Origin: Planctomycetota bacterium
GTDB taxonomy: Bacteria; Planctomycetota; UBA1135; GCA-002686595
NCBI GenBank assembly: GCA_012959525.1
Contig: DUDB01000080.1
Span: forward strand, 122,130 to 186,129
Reading direction: 5' to 3'
Length of the DNA: 64,000 nucleotides
The notes beneath the pieces are model-generated. The model did no database searches. It was not told where the DNA came from and was given only the letters and a program-made list of their open reading frames with translations. This document shows positions 25,779-36,194 of the stretch, in pieces. The first letter of the stretch is position 1; the number at the start of each line of letters is the position of its first letter. Made by a program: the position numbers and the translations under genes.

Positions 25779-27038
25779 TCACTTGTCCGCCGAGAGATCC
25801 AGGCGCATGCCTTGGGTGGTGCTGCGGATGAACAGGTCTCCGTCCGCAAAGGTAGGGGTGGACCAGCACTTACCCTCGAGGAAGGTGGCGCGAGAGATCT
25901 CGCGGTAGGCCTTAGGAGTGGACTCCACCAAGACCACCTCCCCCGAGTCGGTCAGGGCCACCAGGTCGTCGCCCACGAGGATGCAGTTCCCGGGACCGAA
26001 GCCATCCTGGCTCCACTTCTCCTCGCCGGTGCGAATGTCCACGCACTTCATGGGGCCATCCCCATAGTCCTTGAAGCTGAACATCCCGTACAGATAACCC
26101 TCTTTGCAGACCGGCGTACTCCAGTGGTTCATGTGGTCATTGCGCTTGCGCCACAAGGACTCACTGGACCATTGGCCGTCTTCCAGGGAGAGGCGGAAGG
26201 CGCCCGCGCCAACGCCATAGCCGGCGGAGCAGTAGACCACGTCTTCAAAGACCACGGGCGAGGCTGCGGTGGACGTGCGATAGGGATACTCGATGCGCCA
26301 GAGCTCTTCCCCGTCTGCGGGTCTCACCGATACCAGCCCCGAGCGAAGATAGAAAATGACCTGGCGCACCCCATGGATCGTGGTCGCGATGGGTGTGGCG
26401 TGGGTGATGCGTTCGTCCGCGGTCTTCCAGCACAGCTGGCCGTTCTCCTGGTGCAGCGCCAGCAGGGATTGTCCTTCTCCACCCCCACCAACAATCACAA
26501 GCCCTCCTTCGAGCAGCGGGGAGGCGGCGTTCTGCCACGTGATGTTGCGCCCCTCATAGTCAGCTATCAGATCCACGTCCCAACGCCCCTCGCCGGTCTT
26601 GGCATCGAGGCAGTGCAGGTGCAGGTCCGACGTCATCACGAACACACGCCCGTCCTGGTAGCTGACACAGGTGCGCGGTCCATCCCCGCCCCTGTTGTTC
26701 TCCGTACCCGAACCTCCGCCGCCGTCGTACTTCACTTTCTCTGTCGTGAAGGCCCAGGTCTCCTCGCCGGTTTCGGCATCCAGTGCGATGGCCGTTTCCT
26801 TGCCATCCCTCTCCACGAGGGTGTAGGCGAGTCCCTCGGCGAGCGTGAAAGAACTGAACCCCGCGGGCGTGGCAATCGTCCATTCAGTAGCGGGTGGCGA
26901 GTCACTCCACAGGCGCTTGGCGATGGTCTGATCGACGGTGCGATCATGGCCGGATCCGTTGTACTGAGGCCAATCTGGACAGCCGGTCAGAGTCGGGGGG
27001 AATAGCGCAAGCGAGGAGAGAAGAAGCGTATTCAGCAT
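25779..27038 (-). CDS. PQQ-like beta-propeller lipoprotein
   Basis: A 419-residue predicted lipoprotein from ATG 27038; an upstream in-frame GTG would add seven polar residues before the signal peptide. The signal peptide LLLSSLALFPPTLTGC ends at a lipobox Cys. The remainder shows repeated blades of the PQQ/BamB kind: LDAETGEETWAFT, LDAKTGEGRWDVDL, LHQENGQLCWKTAD, VRPADGEELWRIEY and VDIRTGEEKWSQDG. No PQQ-binding catalytic residues of alcohol dehydrogenases are evident, so it is probably a structural or binding propeller. Its stop lies 20 bases from the end of the convergent ThuA gene. Confidence 0.87.
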   Translation of the reverse strand: MLNTLLLSSLALFPPTLTGCPDWPQYNGSGHDRTVDQTIAKRLWSDSPPATEWTIATPAGFSSFTLAEGLAYTLVERDGKETAIALDAETGEETWAFTTEKVKYDGGGGSGTENNRGGDGPRTCVSYQDGRVFVMTSDLHLHCLDAKTGEGRWDVDLIADYEGRNITWQNAASPLLEGGLVIVGGGGEGQSLLALHQENGQLCWKTADERITHATPIATTIHGVRQVIFYLRSGLVSVRPADGEELWRIEYPYRTSTAASPVVFEDVVYCSAGYGVGAGAFRLSLEDGQWSSESLWRKRNDHMNHWSTPVCKEGYLYGMFSFKDYGDGPMKCVDIRTGEEKWSQDGFGPGNCILVGDDLVALTDSGEVVLVESTPKAYREISRATFLEGKCWSTPTFADGDLFIRSTTQGMRLDLSADK

Positions 27039-27286
27039 GGTGGGTTCTTGTTGGATCACGCTGGCGAGAATCGGGTTCCAGTGTGCAACATCTTCGAGGT
27101 GTCCCGGCCGGTGAATACTCTATTCCATCTCCATCGCCTGAAATGCAAATTGGTAGGAGCAGACCGCATTCTAGGCCCTTCCAGCCAGTATGGATTGGTT
27201 TCACATTGGCGTCCTTGGGCACGGCCACTAGTCTTCAGGGCTGAGTATCAGCCCCCTCCCCTCCTCCCAGACATTTTCCCACCTCA

Positions 27287-28309
27287 ATGAAACACCTCTC
27301 CCTGACTGTTCTGTGTGCTGTATTCGCGTCTCCTCTGTTTGCCCAGGATCCTGCCATCAACGAACTGCGCATCGATCAGCCGAGTTCCGACGTCGACGAG
27401 TACTTTGAGCTCGTTGGACCTGCCGGCACCTCGCTCAACGACTTGACGTACATCGTCATCGGCGATGGCACCGGCGGATCTGGTGTGATCGAGGCCGTGG
27501 TCTCGCTCGCAGGAACAACAATCGGTGGGACCGGCTACTTCGTTGCTGCCGAATCGTCCTTCACCATGGGGACCGCGGACCTGGTCACCACTCTCGACTT
27601 TGAGAACTCCGACAACGTGACGCATCTTCTCGTGCGAGACTTCACGGGAGCCAAGAATGATGACCTGGACACCGATGACGACGGCACCCTGGATACCACC
27701 CCATGGTCGAGCGTCGTCTCGGGCATCGCGCTGATTGAAGACCCGACCGGTGGCGACCTCGTCTACTGGCCCGTGCAGGTTGGCCCTGATGGCTCTTTCG
27801 TTCCCTCCCACCCGTTCGTTTGCTCGGGCACGTGGGTCATGGGGGACTTCGACCCCACGGTCGATGGATCCGATACCCCCGGAGCGGACAATGCCTGCGG
27901 TGGGGGTGCGGATTTCCAGACGTACTGTGTGGCCTTCCCCAACTCGGCCTTCAATGATGGCGCGCGCATGGGCTGGGCTGGCAGTGGCAGCATTGCCGCC
28001 AATGACACTGTGATCAACGTCAGCCAGTGCCCCGATAGGTTTGGGATGTTCTTCTTCGGTTCCGCCCCTGACCTCGTCATTCCCTTTGGAAATGGGGCGC
28101 TATGTGTGGGCGGATCGCTCTCGCGTCTGCTGCCGGTATCCAAGGCCGTCGGTAACGCCAACTCCGTTGCCCTGGACTTTACGGGGACCGGGCCGGAGGC
28201 TGGCATCGTCTCTGGGGATACGCGCTACTTCCAATACTGGTTCCGTGACCCGGGCCAGGGTTCTGGCAGCAACACCTCGGATGGTCTGCAGGTGACCTTC
28301 GCGAACTGA
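27287..28309 (+). CDS. Secreted protein with a lamin-tail-like N-domain and a planctomycete C-terminal domain
   Basis: A 340-residue protein with signal peptide MKHLSLTVLCAVFASPLFAQ. Residues 22-120 (INELRIDQPSSDVDEYFELV, GTGYFVAAESSF) resemble lamin-tail domains. An acidic DDLDTDDDGTLDT could bind calcium. The last 130 residues, from FQTYCVAFPNSAFNDGARMG to the end GSNTSDGLQVTFAN, follow a pattern I recognise from many secreted planctomycete proteins: YC.xxPNS, SIAANDTV, FGMFFFG, VPFGNG-type, LCVGG and FQYWFRDP. It is probably an accessory or surface-attachment domain. No enzyme motif is visible. About 250 bases upstream lack any gene and presumably hold its promoter and that of the divergent propeller gene. 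Confidence 0.75.
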   Translation: MKHLSLTVLCAVFASPLFAQDPAINELRIDQPSSDVDEYFELVGPAGTSLNDLTYIVIGDGTGGSGVIEAVVSLAGTTIGGTGYFVAAESSFTMGTADLVTTLDFENSDNVTHLLVRDFTGAKNDDLDTDDDGTLDTTPWSSVVSGIALIEDPTGGDLVYWPVQVGPDGSFVPSHPFVCSGTWVMGDFDPTVDGSDTPGADNACGGGADFQTYCVAFPNSAFNDGARMGWAGSGSIAANDTVINVSQCPDRFGMFFFGSAPDLVIPFGNGALCVGGSLSRLLPVSKAVGNANSVALDFTGTGPEAGIVSGDTRYFQYWFRDPGQGSGSNTSDGLQVTFAN

Positions 28310-28351
28310 GCCGGTTCGCGCTCCCGGCTGATTGCGGCCCCGGTTTCCCGT

Positions 28352-31300
28352 TCAGCGGTTGAACAGGAAGCTGGGGCTGTTGGCTAGGGCCCAGGCCAGA
28401 TCGCGGGCGCAGGCGAGGCGCAGTTGGTGCGCCAGGGTGGGCATGGTCTTCAAGAAAGCGCGATGGAGGAGCTCCAACTGCTCTTGGGTACGCTCTTCGG
28501 CGCTGGTGAGCAGGCTGACCTCCGTTTCTAGGGAGAGCCCCATGTGGTGCACGGGGCGTGGGCTACGCGTGACGGCGAGGCGGCCATGTCCGAGGGTGTG
28601 CCGACTTCCGTACTGTTGCACCAGGGTGACGACCAACTGGACACCTTCCTCCTGTCCGAAGTCCTCAGCCGCCTCGAATACGGCTACGTGACGCTTGCCG
28701 AACTGGGGCATGATGGCCCAGCCCGTTGCGGGATCGCCATCGATGGTCTTGGCCACGGGCCAGTCGGCCTGGGAAAAATCGGCGGTGGCGGTCTTCAGCT
28801 TGACGCGCCGCGCTCCGAGAGGGTTGCCCTTCGGGATGGATACGACCTCGATCTCGCCCAGAACGAAGTTGCCATTCTCGGCGCGACCAGGCCCCTTGCC
28901 GGGCAGGGAGTCGAGGGGCAGCGCCTCGAGCCGCAGCCCCGTGAAGCCGGTGCCCTGCAAGTTCAGCGTGAGTGATGTTCGGTCCTTGTCGGGTGACTCG
29001 CCTGTCACTCTGAAGCTGCCGTCCTCAGCGACCTCAATCGTGGCCCCACCTTCGGAGTGGGACTTGACCACCGTCGGTGTGACCCAAGGTTGCAGCCTCA
29101 TCTTGGTCTCCCACTCGGCCTCCCACTTAGCAAAGCCTGCAACGAAGGATTCCATTGCGACTGGCGGCAAGGCGTCCATGTTGGCCCTGCGCATCGGATC
29201 CAGAGAGGGCAGCAGTTGATCCGCCTCTTCCGCGCTTGGGGGGCGGCCCAGGAAACGCAGGTAGAGCTCCTCCAATACCCTCTCGTCGGAGGGTTCATAC
29301 TTGACGAGGTTCTCAATGGCGTTGCCCTCTGCCTCGACCGCGTTGGCGATGGTTGGGCCGTTGACGAGATTCAATGCTTGCCCGAGCGAGAGCGAGTCGG
29401 AGCGCTCGCACTCGCAGATGCTCTCGCGCGGGGGCCTTCCGAAGAGATCCAGGAAACCGTCCGAGGTCTTGGTCGAGGAGTCCACTAGCTGTGCCGCGAG
29501 TGTGCCCGGCCGCTGACCCGCCAACGCGGGCTTGGAGCCGGTGGCCTGATGGACCGCGTCAAAAAGCACCTCCGCCGGCAGTCGCCGCGCCTTGGCATGG
29601 GAGTAGTTGCTGTGGTCGTCGGCATTCCACTGGTTGGTGCGCGTGCTGAGCTGGTAGGTCCGCGATTGGCAGATCAGCCGCAATATGTGGCGCACGTCAA
29701 ACCCGCTGTCCACGAATTCCGTGGTCAGACGCTCGAGGAGTTTCGGGTTGGTAGGGGGGTTCCCAGCCCGCATGTCATCGATGGGCTCGATAAGGCCCGT
29801 GCCTGTCAGGTAGGCCCACAGCCGATTGACGTAGTTGCGGGTGAAATACTGGTTCTCCGAGGCCGTGACCCAAGTGGCGAACTGCTCTCGGCGGGGCGCG
29901 TCAGCACTGGCCATACCGGCGTGCTCGTAGGGGAAGGACAGAGCGGCCGTCTGCCCTGTGCGCTGGTGGGTGACCTCGCCCTTGTTGCCATCTCCGATGG
30001 CCTCGTCCTTGTCGTTACCATTTTTTGGGGGTACGGCCTTGCGCGTGACTTGGGCCAGGAATGCTGCAAGCTGCCAGTGCTGATCCTGGGTCCAGCGCTC
30101 AAAGGGATGGTCATGGCACTTGTTGCAATTGAAACGCACGCCGAGGAACAGCTGGGTTACGGACTCCATGGCCAGGTCGGGCTCGCGCTGAACCCGCCAG
30201 AACGCCGTCTGCGGTCGGTTGCGGGTGGTGCCCTTGGAGGCGAGCAGCTCGTGTACGAAACGGTCGTACGGCGTGTTGCTGGCCACCTGCGCCCGGATCC
30301 ACTCCCGCCACTGCTTGGCCCCCTGCTGGCCCACGTACTTCGAGTTGACCTGCATCAGGCTGGCCCAACGGTTGGTCCAGTGATCGACGTACGGCATGCT
30401 GCCCAGGAGTCGGTCGATGACCTCCGTGCGCTTCGTCCGAGAGGGGCGCGCATCCATCAAGAAAACGCGCACAGATTCGACCTCCGGCAGCCTGCCGGTC
30501 AGGTCTAGGGTGATCCGTCGCAGGAACTCCGCATCGGTGCATACCTCGCCCGGTTGGCTGCGCAGGGTGCGCAGCTTCGCGTGCACCAGAGTGTCGATCC
30601 AGTTGAAGATGGGCGTCTTCTCGTAGGACCAGTCGCTACGGTCGCCCATGACCACCAACCGCGCGGCGGCGTAGTTGCCCTCGTAGCGCACGAGGATGGG
30701 GGACTCACCGCGGCGGACAGCCGTGCCGAGCCCGCGCTTGTCCATGGTCACGACCTCCATGTCACCGGACTCCACGAAGGCCTGGGCGGTCACATCGCGC
30801 GAGGTGCCGTCCGAAAAAGTTGCGATCACGGCGAATTGCTGGCTCATGCCGGGCAGAGGGATGGTGGCCTCATCAGGCACGACGCGCAGAGACACGGGGC
30901 GCGGATCACTCTCCACCAGCGCGGCCCCCTGCTCAATCCAGGAGAGTAGCAGGCGGTGCGCAGTGGACCCGGGGTCGAGTACCTGGCCTCCCTCATGGGG
31001 GACGTGCGAGGTGGACTTGGTCAGGAACAAGCTGTCGCGAGGGGAGACCCGGTCCACGCGGCGGCCAGCCAGGTCGCTGGTCAGGGCCAGGTGATCAGCC
31101 AGAGGGTCATAGCCGCGCAGGGAGAGCTTGAAACCATTCTTGCCCTGGGCCGTACCATGGCAGGTTCCCGCATTGCAGCCGAGGCGGCTCAAGACCGGCG
31201 CGACGTCGCGCACAAAACTCACCCTCGGGGATTGGTCCAGACCCGTGACCTCCACCGGCACCTCGATATTGGCATCGTCTTGTCGGAACACGAGAACCTC

Positions 31301-31582
31301 TTGGCCCTCGGCAACGGGTCGGATGTGTCGTCTGTCGTCGACCTTGACGAGGCGGGGCTCGGAGATCAGCTCGGCAGAGCGCGTCCAGTCCACCTGGTTT
31401 CCCTGTGCGCTTTTCCCCGTCAGGATCAGTTGCACGGAGTCGTAGGGTCCGGAGAGTTGAACGGTCTCAGGGGAGGCGTGGAAGGTGGCCTTGACCGGGC
31501 GATCTTCACTGGCCATTTCACTGGCCATGGAGACCGCGAGCAAGAGCGCGGGTGCGAGGAGCAAGAGCAAGCGTGACTTCAT
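28352..31582 (-). CDS. DUF1549/DUF1553 (PSCyt2/PSD1) secreted protein with cytochrome-like motifs
   Basis: A 1076-residue exported protein. After a signal peptide (LLLLLAPALLLAVSMA) there is an Ig-like segment (about 32-112), then SFVRDVAPVLSRLGCNAGTC with a heme-like C-x4-CH motif at 136-142. A second bacterial Ig-like segment follows at about 225-310. DUF1549 begins at FNWIDTLVHAKLRTL and includes the CxxCH of FNCNKCHDHPFERW. DUF1553 includes YFTRNYVNRLWAYLTGTGLI and ARRLPAEVLFDAVHQATGS. These domains are hallmarks of planctomycetes and often sit beside DUF1501 genes; the reaction is unknown, though a link to polysaccharide breakdown has been suggested. It is last in an overlapping three-gene operon. 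Confidence 0.93.
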   Translation of the reverse strand: MKSRLLLLLAPALLLAVSMASEMASEDRPVKATFHASPETVQLSGPYDSVQLILTGKSAQGNQVDWTRSAELISEPRLVKVDDRRHIRPVAEGQEVLVFRQDDANIEVPVEVTGLDQSPRVSFVRDVAPVLSRLGCNAGTCHGTAQGKNGFKLSLRGYDPLADHLALTSDLAGRRVDRVSPRDSLFLTKSTSHVPHEGGQVLDPGSTAHRLLLSWIEQGAALVESDPRPVSLRVVPDEATIPLPGMSQQFAVIATFSDGTSRDVTAQAFVESGDMEVVTMDKRGLGTAVRRGESPILVRYEGNYAAARLVVMGDRSDWSYEKTPIFNWIDTLVHAKLRTLRSQPGEVCTDAEFLRRITLDLTGRLPEVESVRVFLMDARPSRTKRTEVIDRLLGSMPYVDHWTNRWASLMQVNSKYVGQQGAKQWREWIRAQVASNTPYDRFVHELLASKGTTRNRPQTAFWRVQREPDLAMESVTQLFLGVRFNCNKCHDHPFERWTQDQHWQLAAFLAQVTRKAVPPKNGNDKDEAIGDGNKGEVTHQRTGQTAALSFPYEHAGMASADAPRREQFATWVTASENQYFTRNYVNRLWAYLTGTGLIEPIDDMRAGNPPTNPKLLERLTTEFVDSGFDVRHILRLICQSRTYQLSTRTNQWNADDHSNYSHAKARRLPAEVLFDAVHQATGSKPALAGQRPGTLAAQLVDSSTKTSDGFLDLFGRPPRESICECERSDSLSLGQALNLVNGPTIANAVEAEGNAIENLVKYEPSDERVLEELYLRFLGRPPSAEEADQLLPSLDPMRRANMDALPPVAMESFVAGFAKWEAEWETKMRLQPWVTPTVVKSHSEGGATIEVAEDGSFRVTGESPDKDRTSLTLNLQGTGFTGLRLEALPLDSLPGKGPGRAENGNFVLGEIEVVSIPKGNPLGARRVKLKTATADFSQADWPVAKTIDGDPATGWAIMPQFGKRHVAVFEAAEDFGQEEGVQLVVTLVQQYGSRHTLGHGRLAVTRSPRPVHHMGLSLETEVSLLTSAEERTQEQLELLHRAFLKTMPTLAHQLRLACARDLAWALANSPSFLFNR

Positions 31583-32991
31583 TGCGCGCTCTCCTGAGAC
31601 GTGGGTGGACCGGGCTTCTTGGCCGCCACCGGGGCGCTTGGGAACTTGCGCATGAGGGAGCCGTCTTGGAGGGCGTATTCCCTCACGATCCCATCGTCAC
31701 CGGCCAGGGCCAGGCGCGTACCCGATGAGTCCAGGCTGAGTGCGTAGACGCCGAAGGGGAATTCGTGGCGCCAGATTTCAACACCGTCCTCCGCATTGGC
31801 CACACACACCTCGCCCTTCTTGCCCAGCCCGCTCACGGCTGCTACTCGCGAACCGTCCGGGCTCCACTCGACGGCGTAGATGAGTCCATGCATGGAAGGG
31901 AAATTACGCAGGAGGTTGTAGTCATCTCCGATCACGCGCTTCTGTTCGCGGTGCATCCGGTAGGCCTTGGGGATACCGTCAGCGCCGCCTACCAGGAGCT
32001 CATCCCGCTCAGGGTGCCGATGTACACTCATCAGGCCCCCCTTCACCGCACCCGGAGTGATGCTCGTGATGTTGTCGATGAACTGCTCCGTGGCGACCTC
32101 CACCAACTTCAGGGACCTGTCCCTGCTGACCGAAACGAGAAAACTCCCGTCAACGGACCAAGCCGTGCCGAGAACCCAGTCCTCGTGGGTGGCCTGGTAG
32201 AGCACCTGCTTGCCCGTCTTGGCTTCCACGACCCGCAGGCTGCGGTCCGCGCAACCAAAAGCGATGCGTGATCCGTCTGGAGACCAACTCAGGCCGCGGA
32301 GTGTGTCGAAGGTGGCGCGGGTGGAGAGGACGAGCTTCTTTTTTTCGACGTTCCACAGCTGCAGTTCGCCTTCCATGCCCGGTGTGCCGCAACCCACGGC
32401 CAGGTGTGTTCCGTCGGGAGAGAAGCAGATCGACTCGATTCGTGGTGACAGTCCGACGAGGCGCGCGAGAGGTAGCCCCTCTTTGTCTTTCGTTGGGTAC
32501 AAGAAGACCTCGTGCCAACCCGTTACGGCCAGCATCGTTCCGTCCGGGGAGTAGGCCAGGCTCGTCACCACGGGCAGGCAGGGGTAGACCGGTGGGTGCT
32601 CGGCATCGACCAATGGGCCGGGCTTGGCCGTGGAGTCATCCACGGCACCCTCGGCAATCCAGCGACGAAGGACGTCGATCTCCTCGGCCGACAAGGGCTC
32701 GGCGTCCTCGGGCATCTCCGGCAGTTCATCATCGAAGGGCATGACCAACTCGAGGAGCAGGCTCTCTTCGGGCTTACCGGGAACGACCACGGGGTCTTCG
32801 CTTCTCATCAGGGAGTCGTAGCGCGTCAGATTCAACTTTCCCTTTGCCTTGGCGGGCTGGTGGCAGCCATGGCAGCGGGCTCGGAGCAGGGGAACGACGT
32901 CGCGCTCGAAGCTCACCTTTTCTTGCGCCGCCTCCTGGGCGTGCAAGGGCGTGGGCCACGCGAGCCCCAAGAACAGCAGAGCCAACTTCAT
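31579..32991 (-). CDS. Planctomycete-type cytochrome c plus WD40 propeller protein
   Basis: A 470-residue exported protein. A signal peptide ([16 protein letters not shown]) precedes a PSCyt1-type domain, [20 protein letters not shown], with a CxxCH heme motif at 40-44, ending at [12 protein letters not shown]. Residues 140-450 are WD40-like blades ([68 protein letters not shown]). It overlaps the neighbouring genes by ATGA on both sides (31579-31582 and 32988-32991), so the three products are made together and may form one periplasmic assembly. Confidence 0.92.
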   Translation of the reverse strand: MKLALLFLGLAWPTPLHAQEAAQEKVSFERDVVPLLRARCHGCHQPAKAKGKLNLTRYDSLMRSEDPVVVPGKPEESLLLELVMPFDDELPEMPEDAEPLSAEEIDVLRRWIAEGAVDDSTAKPGPLVDAEHPPVYPCLPVVTSLAYSPDGTMLAVTGWHEVFLYPTKDKEGLPLARLVGLSPRIESICFSPDGTHLAVGCGTPGMEGELQLWNVEKKKLVLSTRATFDTLRGLSWSPDGSRIAFGCADRSLRVVEAKTGKQVLYQATHEDWVLGTAWSVDGSFLVSVSRDRSLKLVEVATEQFIDNITSITPGAVKGGLMSVHRHPERDELLVGGADGIPKAYRMHREQKRVIGDDYNLLRNFPSMHGLIYAVEWSPDGSRVAAVSGLGKKGEVCVANAEDGVEIWRHEFPFGVYALSLDSSGTRLALAGDDGIVREYALQDGSLMRKFPSAPVAAKKPGPPTSQESAQ

Positions 32992-34415
32992 CGGACGAAC
33001 AGGTCCGTAACGGGTTCCCCTGTCACGAGCTCCCGGGGCTGGAGCAAGTGATTCAAGACCATCATGTGTGGGTCGATACCCAGGGCGTGATAGATCGTGG
33101 CCAACAGATCCGTGGGGTGCACAGGATCGCGCAGGGGCGCCGATCCCGTGGCGTCCGACTCTCCGTGTACGTGCCCGCGCTTGATCCCGGCTCCAGCTAC
33201 CGCCGCGGTGAAGCAGTAGGGCCAGTGGTCGCGGCCATCGGGGTCGTTGTCATTACCAGAAGTGGACAGGCCCTTCTTGGGACTGCGTCCGAACTCGCCC
33301 ACGGCGACCACCAGGTTGTCTTCCAGCAGCCCGCGTTCATCCATGTCCTCGATCAGCGTGGCAAAGCCAGGGTCAAAGCGTGGGGCGGCGTCGTTCTTCA
33401 TGCGCTTGTTCAGGTCCTTGTGCACGTCCCACGAGTGCCGGTCGGAGTTGGCCTGCTTGGGCCAGTTTACTTGTACGAAGCGTGTGCCAGCTTCGATGAA
33501 GCGGCGGGCCATCAGGCAGGACTGTCCGAAGGTCGTGCGGCCGTATCGATCCCGCAGAGCATCGGGCTCCATGCTGAGATCGAAAGCGTCACGGGCTCGG
33601 CCGGAGAGGATCAACCCCAGGGCCTGCTCGAAGTACTCGTCGAGGCTCATGTCCGCGATGGCCTTCTGGAGGTGTGGAGACGCTGCACTGATCTGGTTAC
33701 GCAGGTCCGCACGCCGACCGAGGCGCTTGACGGAGAGCTCGGGACGCAGGCTCAGGGCCGCGGCCTGAATGCGGTCCATCTTGGTCTCGTTGAAGTCATC
33801 CCCAGCCGGGTAGAGCGTGTAGGGATCGTGGGCGCGGCCCAGAAACCCGGCGTTGCCGGCCTTTCCGATGACGTTCGACTCCTGCAGGGGCCGCGGCATC
33901 ATCACGAACGGCAGCATGGCCCTCTCGGGCGGTTTCAGGCGAGCGATGTTGGAGCCCAGGTTGGGGAAGTCCTTGGGAGAGGGGGGATCCAGTTGTCCCG
34001 ATGGGCTGACCTTGTCGGCCGTGTAGCCCGTGAGCATCTGGTAGTGGGCGGCCGTGTGGTTGAACAGGCCGATGGGCGAGTAGCTCATCGTGCGGATGAA
34101 CGTCAGGCGGTCCGTGACCTCTGCCACGCGGGGCAACAACTCTGTGACCTCCATCCCGGGCACCTTCGAGGAGATCGTCTTGAAGGGACTACGTACGGAG
34201 TCGGGTACGTCATCCTTCGGGTCCCACAAATCCAGGTGGCTGGGCCCGCCCTGAAGGAAGATCAGGATGACGCCCTTGGCGCGGCCCCAGCCCGGCCCGC
34301 CGTTTAGAGGTGCAGACCAGGCCTGGGCTCGCAGGGCGTCAGCCAGGGAGAGTCCGAGCAGGGAACTCCCGCCAGCGCGTAGAAGTTCGCGCCGTGTGGG
34401 TTGAGTGGGCGGCAA
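32988..34415 (-). CDS. DUF1501 protein with a Tat-like signal (operon copy)
   Basis: A 475-residue DUF1501 protein, a sulfatase/alkaline-phosphatase-fold family common in planctomycetes. The N-terminus [20 protein letters not shown] has the twin-arginine look. The family blocks are [58 protein letters not shown] and [20 protein letters not shown]. The product is presumably exported folded by Tat. It is first in the operon leading into the PSCyt-WD40 and DUF1549/1553 genes, an arrangement seen repeatedly in planctomycetes. The biochemical role is unknown. Confidence 0.92.
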   Translation of the reverse strand: MPPTQPTRRELLRAGGSSLLGLSLADALRAQAWSAPLNGGPGWGRAKGVILIFLQGGPSHLDLWDPKDDVPDSVRSPFKTISSKVPGMEVTELLPRVAEVTDRLTFIRTMSYSPIGLFNHTAAHYQMLTGYTADKVSPSGQLDPPSPKDFPNLGSNIARLKPPERAMLPFVMMPRPLQESNVIGKAGNAGFLGRAHDPYTLYPAGDDFNETKMDRIQAAALSLRPELSVKRLGRRADLRNQISAASPHLQKAIADMSLDEYFEQALGLILSGRARDAFDLSMEPDALRDRYGRTTFGQSCLMARRFIEAGTRFVQVNWPKQANSDRHSWDVHKDLNKRMKNDAAPRFDPGFATLIEDMDERGLLEDNLVVAVGEFGRSPKKGLSTSGNDNDPDGRDHWPYCFTAAVAGAGIKRGHVHGESDATGSAPLRDPVHPTDLLATIYHALGIDPHMMVLNHLLQPRELVTGEPVTDLFVR

Positions 34416-34545
34416 GACAGGATCTCAGAGGGGGTGGGTGTCCAATCCAGTCTAGGCCGCTGCAAGGGCCTGTGCAGGGGTAATCGGGAGGACACCTCCG
34501 GGGAAGGTAAGAATCCCATTAGGGGACCTCAGCCCCGGGCCTGGA

Positions 34546-34809
34546 TCACGATTCTTCAGCCTCCACCCAGTCAAGCCGCTCCTTCCCGCGCCTCTGCTTG
34601 ACCTGATACTCCACCGCCTGGGCGCGTCCCCGATCGGGATAGGGCCCGTAGGTGACCCCCAGTTCCCAGGGTCTGCCTCGGGTTGTAGAGCGCGCTCCCC
34701 CCGGGGCTTCGCCGTTGTGCTGCTGGAGCCGTCGCTCTACGTCCGTGCTGATGCCCACGTAGGTGACTCCTTGGGACTTCGATCGGAGCACGTACACGGT
34801 CCAGGGCAT
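34546..34809 (-). CDS. GIY-YIG nuclease domain protein (UPF0213/YhbQ-like)
   Basis: An 87-residue single-domain protein. Starting at ATG 34809 puts WTVYVLRSKSQGVTYVGIST at the N-terminus, matching GIY-YIG (here VYV...YVG), followed by DVERRLQQHN with the conserved Arg and His and a final AVEYQVKQRRGKERLDW with the metal-binding Glu and the Lys-rich helix. An upstream in-frame start adds 12 residues without domain match. Such stand-alone domains may nick or cleave damaged DNA, but the role of this group is not settled. It is isolated from its neighbours. Confidence 0.85.
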   Translation of the reverse strand: MPWTVYVLRSKSQGVTYVGISTDVERRLQQHNGEAPGGARSTTRGRPWELGVTYGPYPDRGRAQAVEYQVKQRRGKERLDWVEAEES

Positions 34810-34916
34810 GGTGTGCAGGGTAGCGCGGGGCGCAGGCTGTTTCATAATCCAATGGTTCGACTTGGGAAACCCCTGTGGCCACGGATCATCCCCGAGTCCA
34901 CGCGGAGCCGCAGCCC

Positions 34917-36143
34917 CTAGTCTCCCGAGTAGGCTTCGATAGCGAGTGGAAGTGCAAACACGAACAGGGCCAAGAACGCCACTTCGGAGTCGCCCATGTT
35001 GTATTCAAATAGCCCCATGACCTGGAACCCGACCATGGCGGCTAGGCAACCTGCGATGACCGCACGACTGGCGTGGTCGCTCTCGTCCACGCGGGCATAG
35101 GAGCGGGCCACTCGCCGGAACCAGCTGATCCAGATCGCGAACCAGAAGCCCAGGCCCAGGAAGCCCAGGTCCGCCCCGATCTGAATGGCGTTGTTGTGCA
35201 GGTGTTTTGGTATGCGACTCGCAAGGGCCGCCTCTTCGGGTGCGCGGTAGTCGCCGTAGACTTCCGGTACCCTGCGCGGCCCGACGCCGAGAAGGGGGTT
35301 GTCGAGAATGATATCGATTCCAATGTCCAATTCGCAGAGGCGCTCCTCAACGAGGGGGTCCGAGCCATTCAGCGTGGATTGGATGTTCTCTTGGAATGAA
35401 CTTGGGGCAGAGAAGTAGGCACCGATCAAAACGACGGGCAACGCTATCAGGGCGCGTGGTCTCCACAGGCCTATCAGAGTCGCACACCCGGCAACAAGTC
35501 CAACCCACACTCCGCGGGTTTCAGTCATGCCCAGCGCGCAGAGAATGACGCCGAGACCGAGGAGCAATGGGATGCGTTCGCGCGTGTTAGCTCCGAATAG
35601 GGCTCGCGATAAGTTCAGCATCAGGGCCAACAGCAGCACGCCCGACAAGGTGACGTAGCGGTTCAGGTTGTTGGAGATCATTACCCCCTGGTCTTCGAAG
35701 GCGGACTGGGCCAGGGCCAACCCGCCAGTCAGAACGCCTCCCCAGATCACGTACTGGACCGAACGGTTCACCAGGCTCGGCCCGGCCATGACGTCGCGCG
35801 TCATCATGTAGACGAGCAACGGAGTGGCGAAGCTGAAGGCCTCCTTGGTACTCGTCGGATTCCAGGCCAGCATTGCCGAGAAGGCTGCCATCAGGACGAA
35901 TCCCCCCATGGGCCACATGAGAGGCGTGCGCAGGGGATGGCGCAGGGCTGGCATGGAGCTGGAGACCCAGCTGACGAACGCCAGTCCCAACAATATGTGC
36001 ATAGCCGCAACGGAGAAATAGCAGCCGAGCACCATGGCCACCAGGCAAGCGCGAGTCAGGCTGCGATTGCCTGGATGCAGATCGGGGGACGGGTCAGCCG
36101 GCGGGGGGGCCATGGGGAGCATCATAGCACCGGGAGGGTGCAT
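34917..36143 (-). CDS. O-antigen ligase/polymerase-family membrane protein
   Basis: A 408-residue polytopic inner-membrane protein with about ten to twelve helices. The Wzy/WaaL signature region is visible: LLGLGVILCALGMTETRGVW, then the large outer loop with DNPLLGVGPRRVPEVYGDYR and HLHNNAIQIGADLGFLGLGF. Members join O-antigen or other glycans to lipid A or to proteins, or polymerise repeat units. Donor and acceptor cannot be told from sequence. Several Met codons lie in the first 11 residues, so the exact start is uncertain. A palindrome TTGACGTCAA lies about 50 bases upstream. Confidence 0.8.
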   Translation of the reverse strand: MHPPGAMMLPMAPPPADPSPDLHPGNRSLTRACLVAMVLGCYFSVAAMHILLGLAFVSWVSSSMPALRHPLRTPLMWPMGGFVLMAAFSAMLAWNPTSTKEAFSFATPLLVYMMTRDVMAGPSLVNRSVQYVIWGGVLTGGLALAQSAFEDQGVMISNNLNRYVTLSGVLLLALMLNLSRALFGANTRERIPLLLGLGVILCALGMTETRGVWVGLVAGCATLIGLWRPRALIALPVVLIGAYFSAPSSFQENIQSTLNGSDPLVEERLCELDIGIDIILDNPLLGVGPRRVPEVYGDYRAPEEAALASRIPKHLHNNAIQIGADLGFLGLGFWFAIWISWFRRVARSYARVDESDHASRAVIAGCLAAMVGFQVMGLFEYNMGDSEVAFLALFVFALPLAIEAYSGD

Positions 36144-36194
36144 GAAACGACAGTCCTTGTTATCCGGATCTCACGTCCACGGGAGGCCGGTCGG

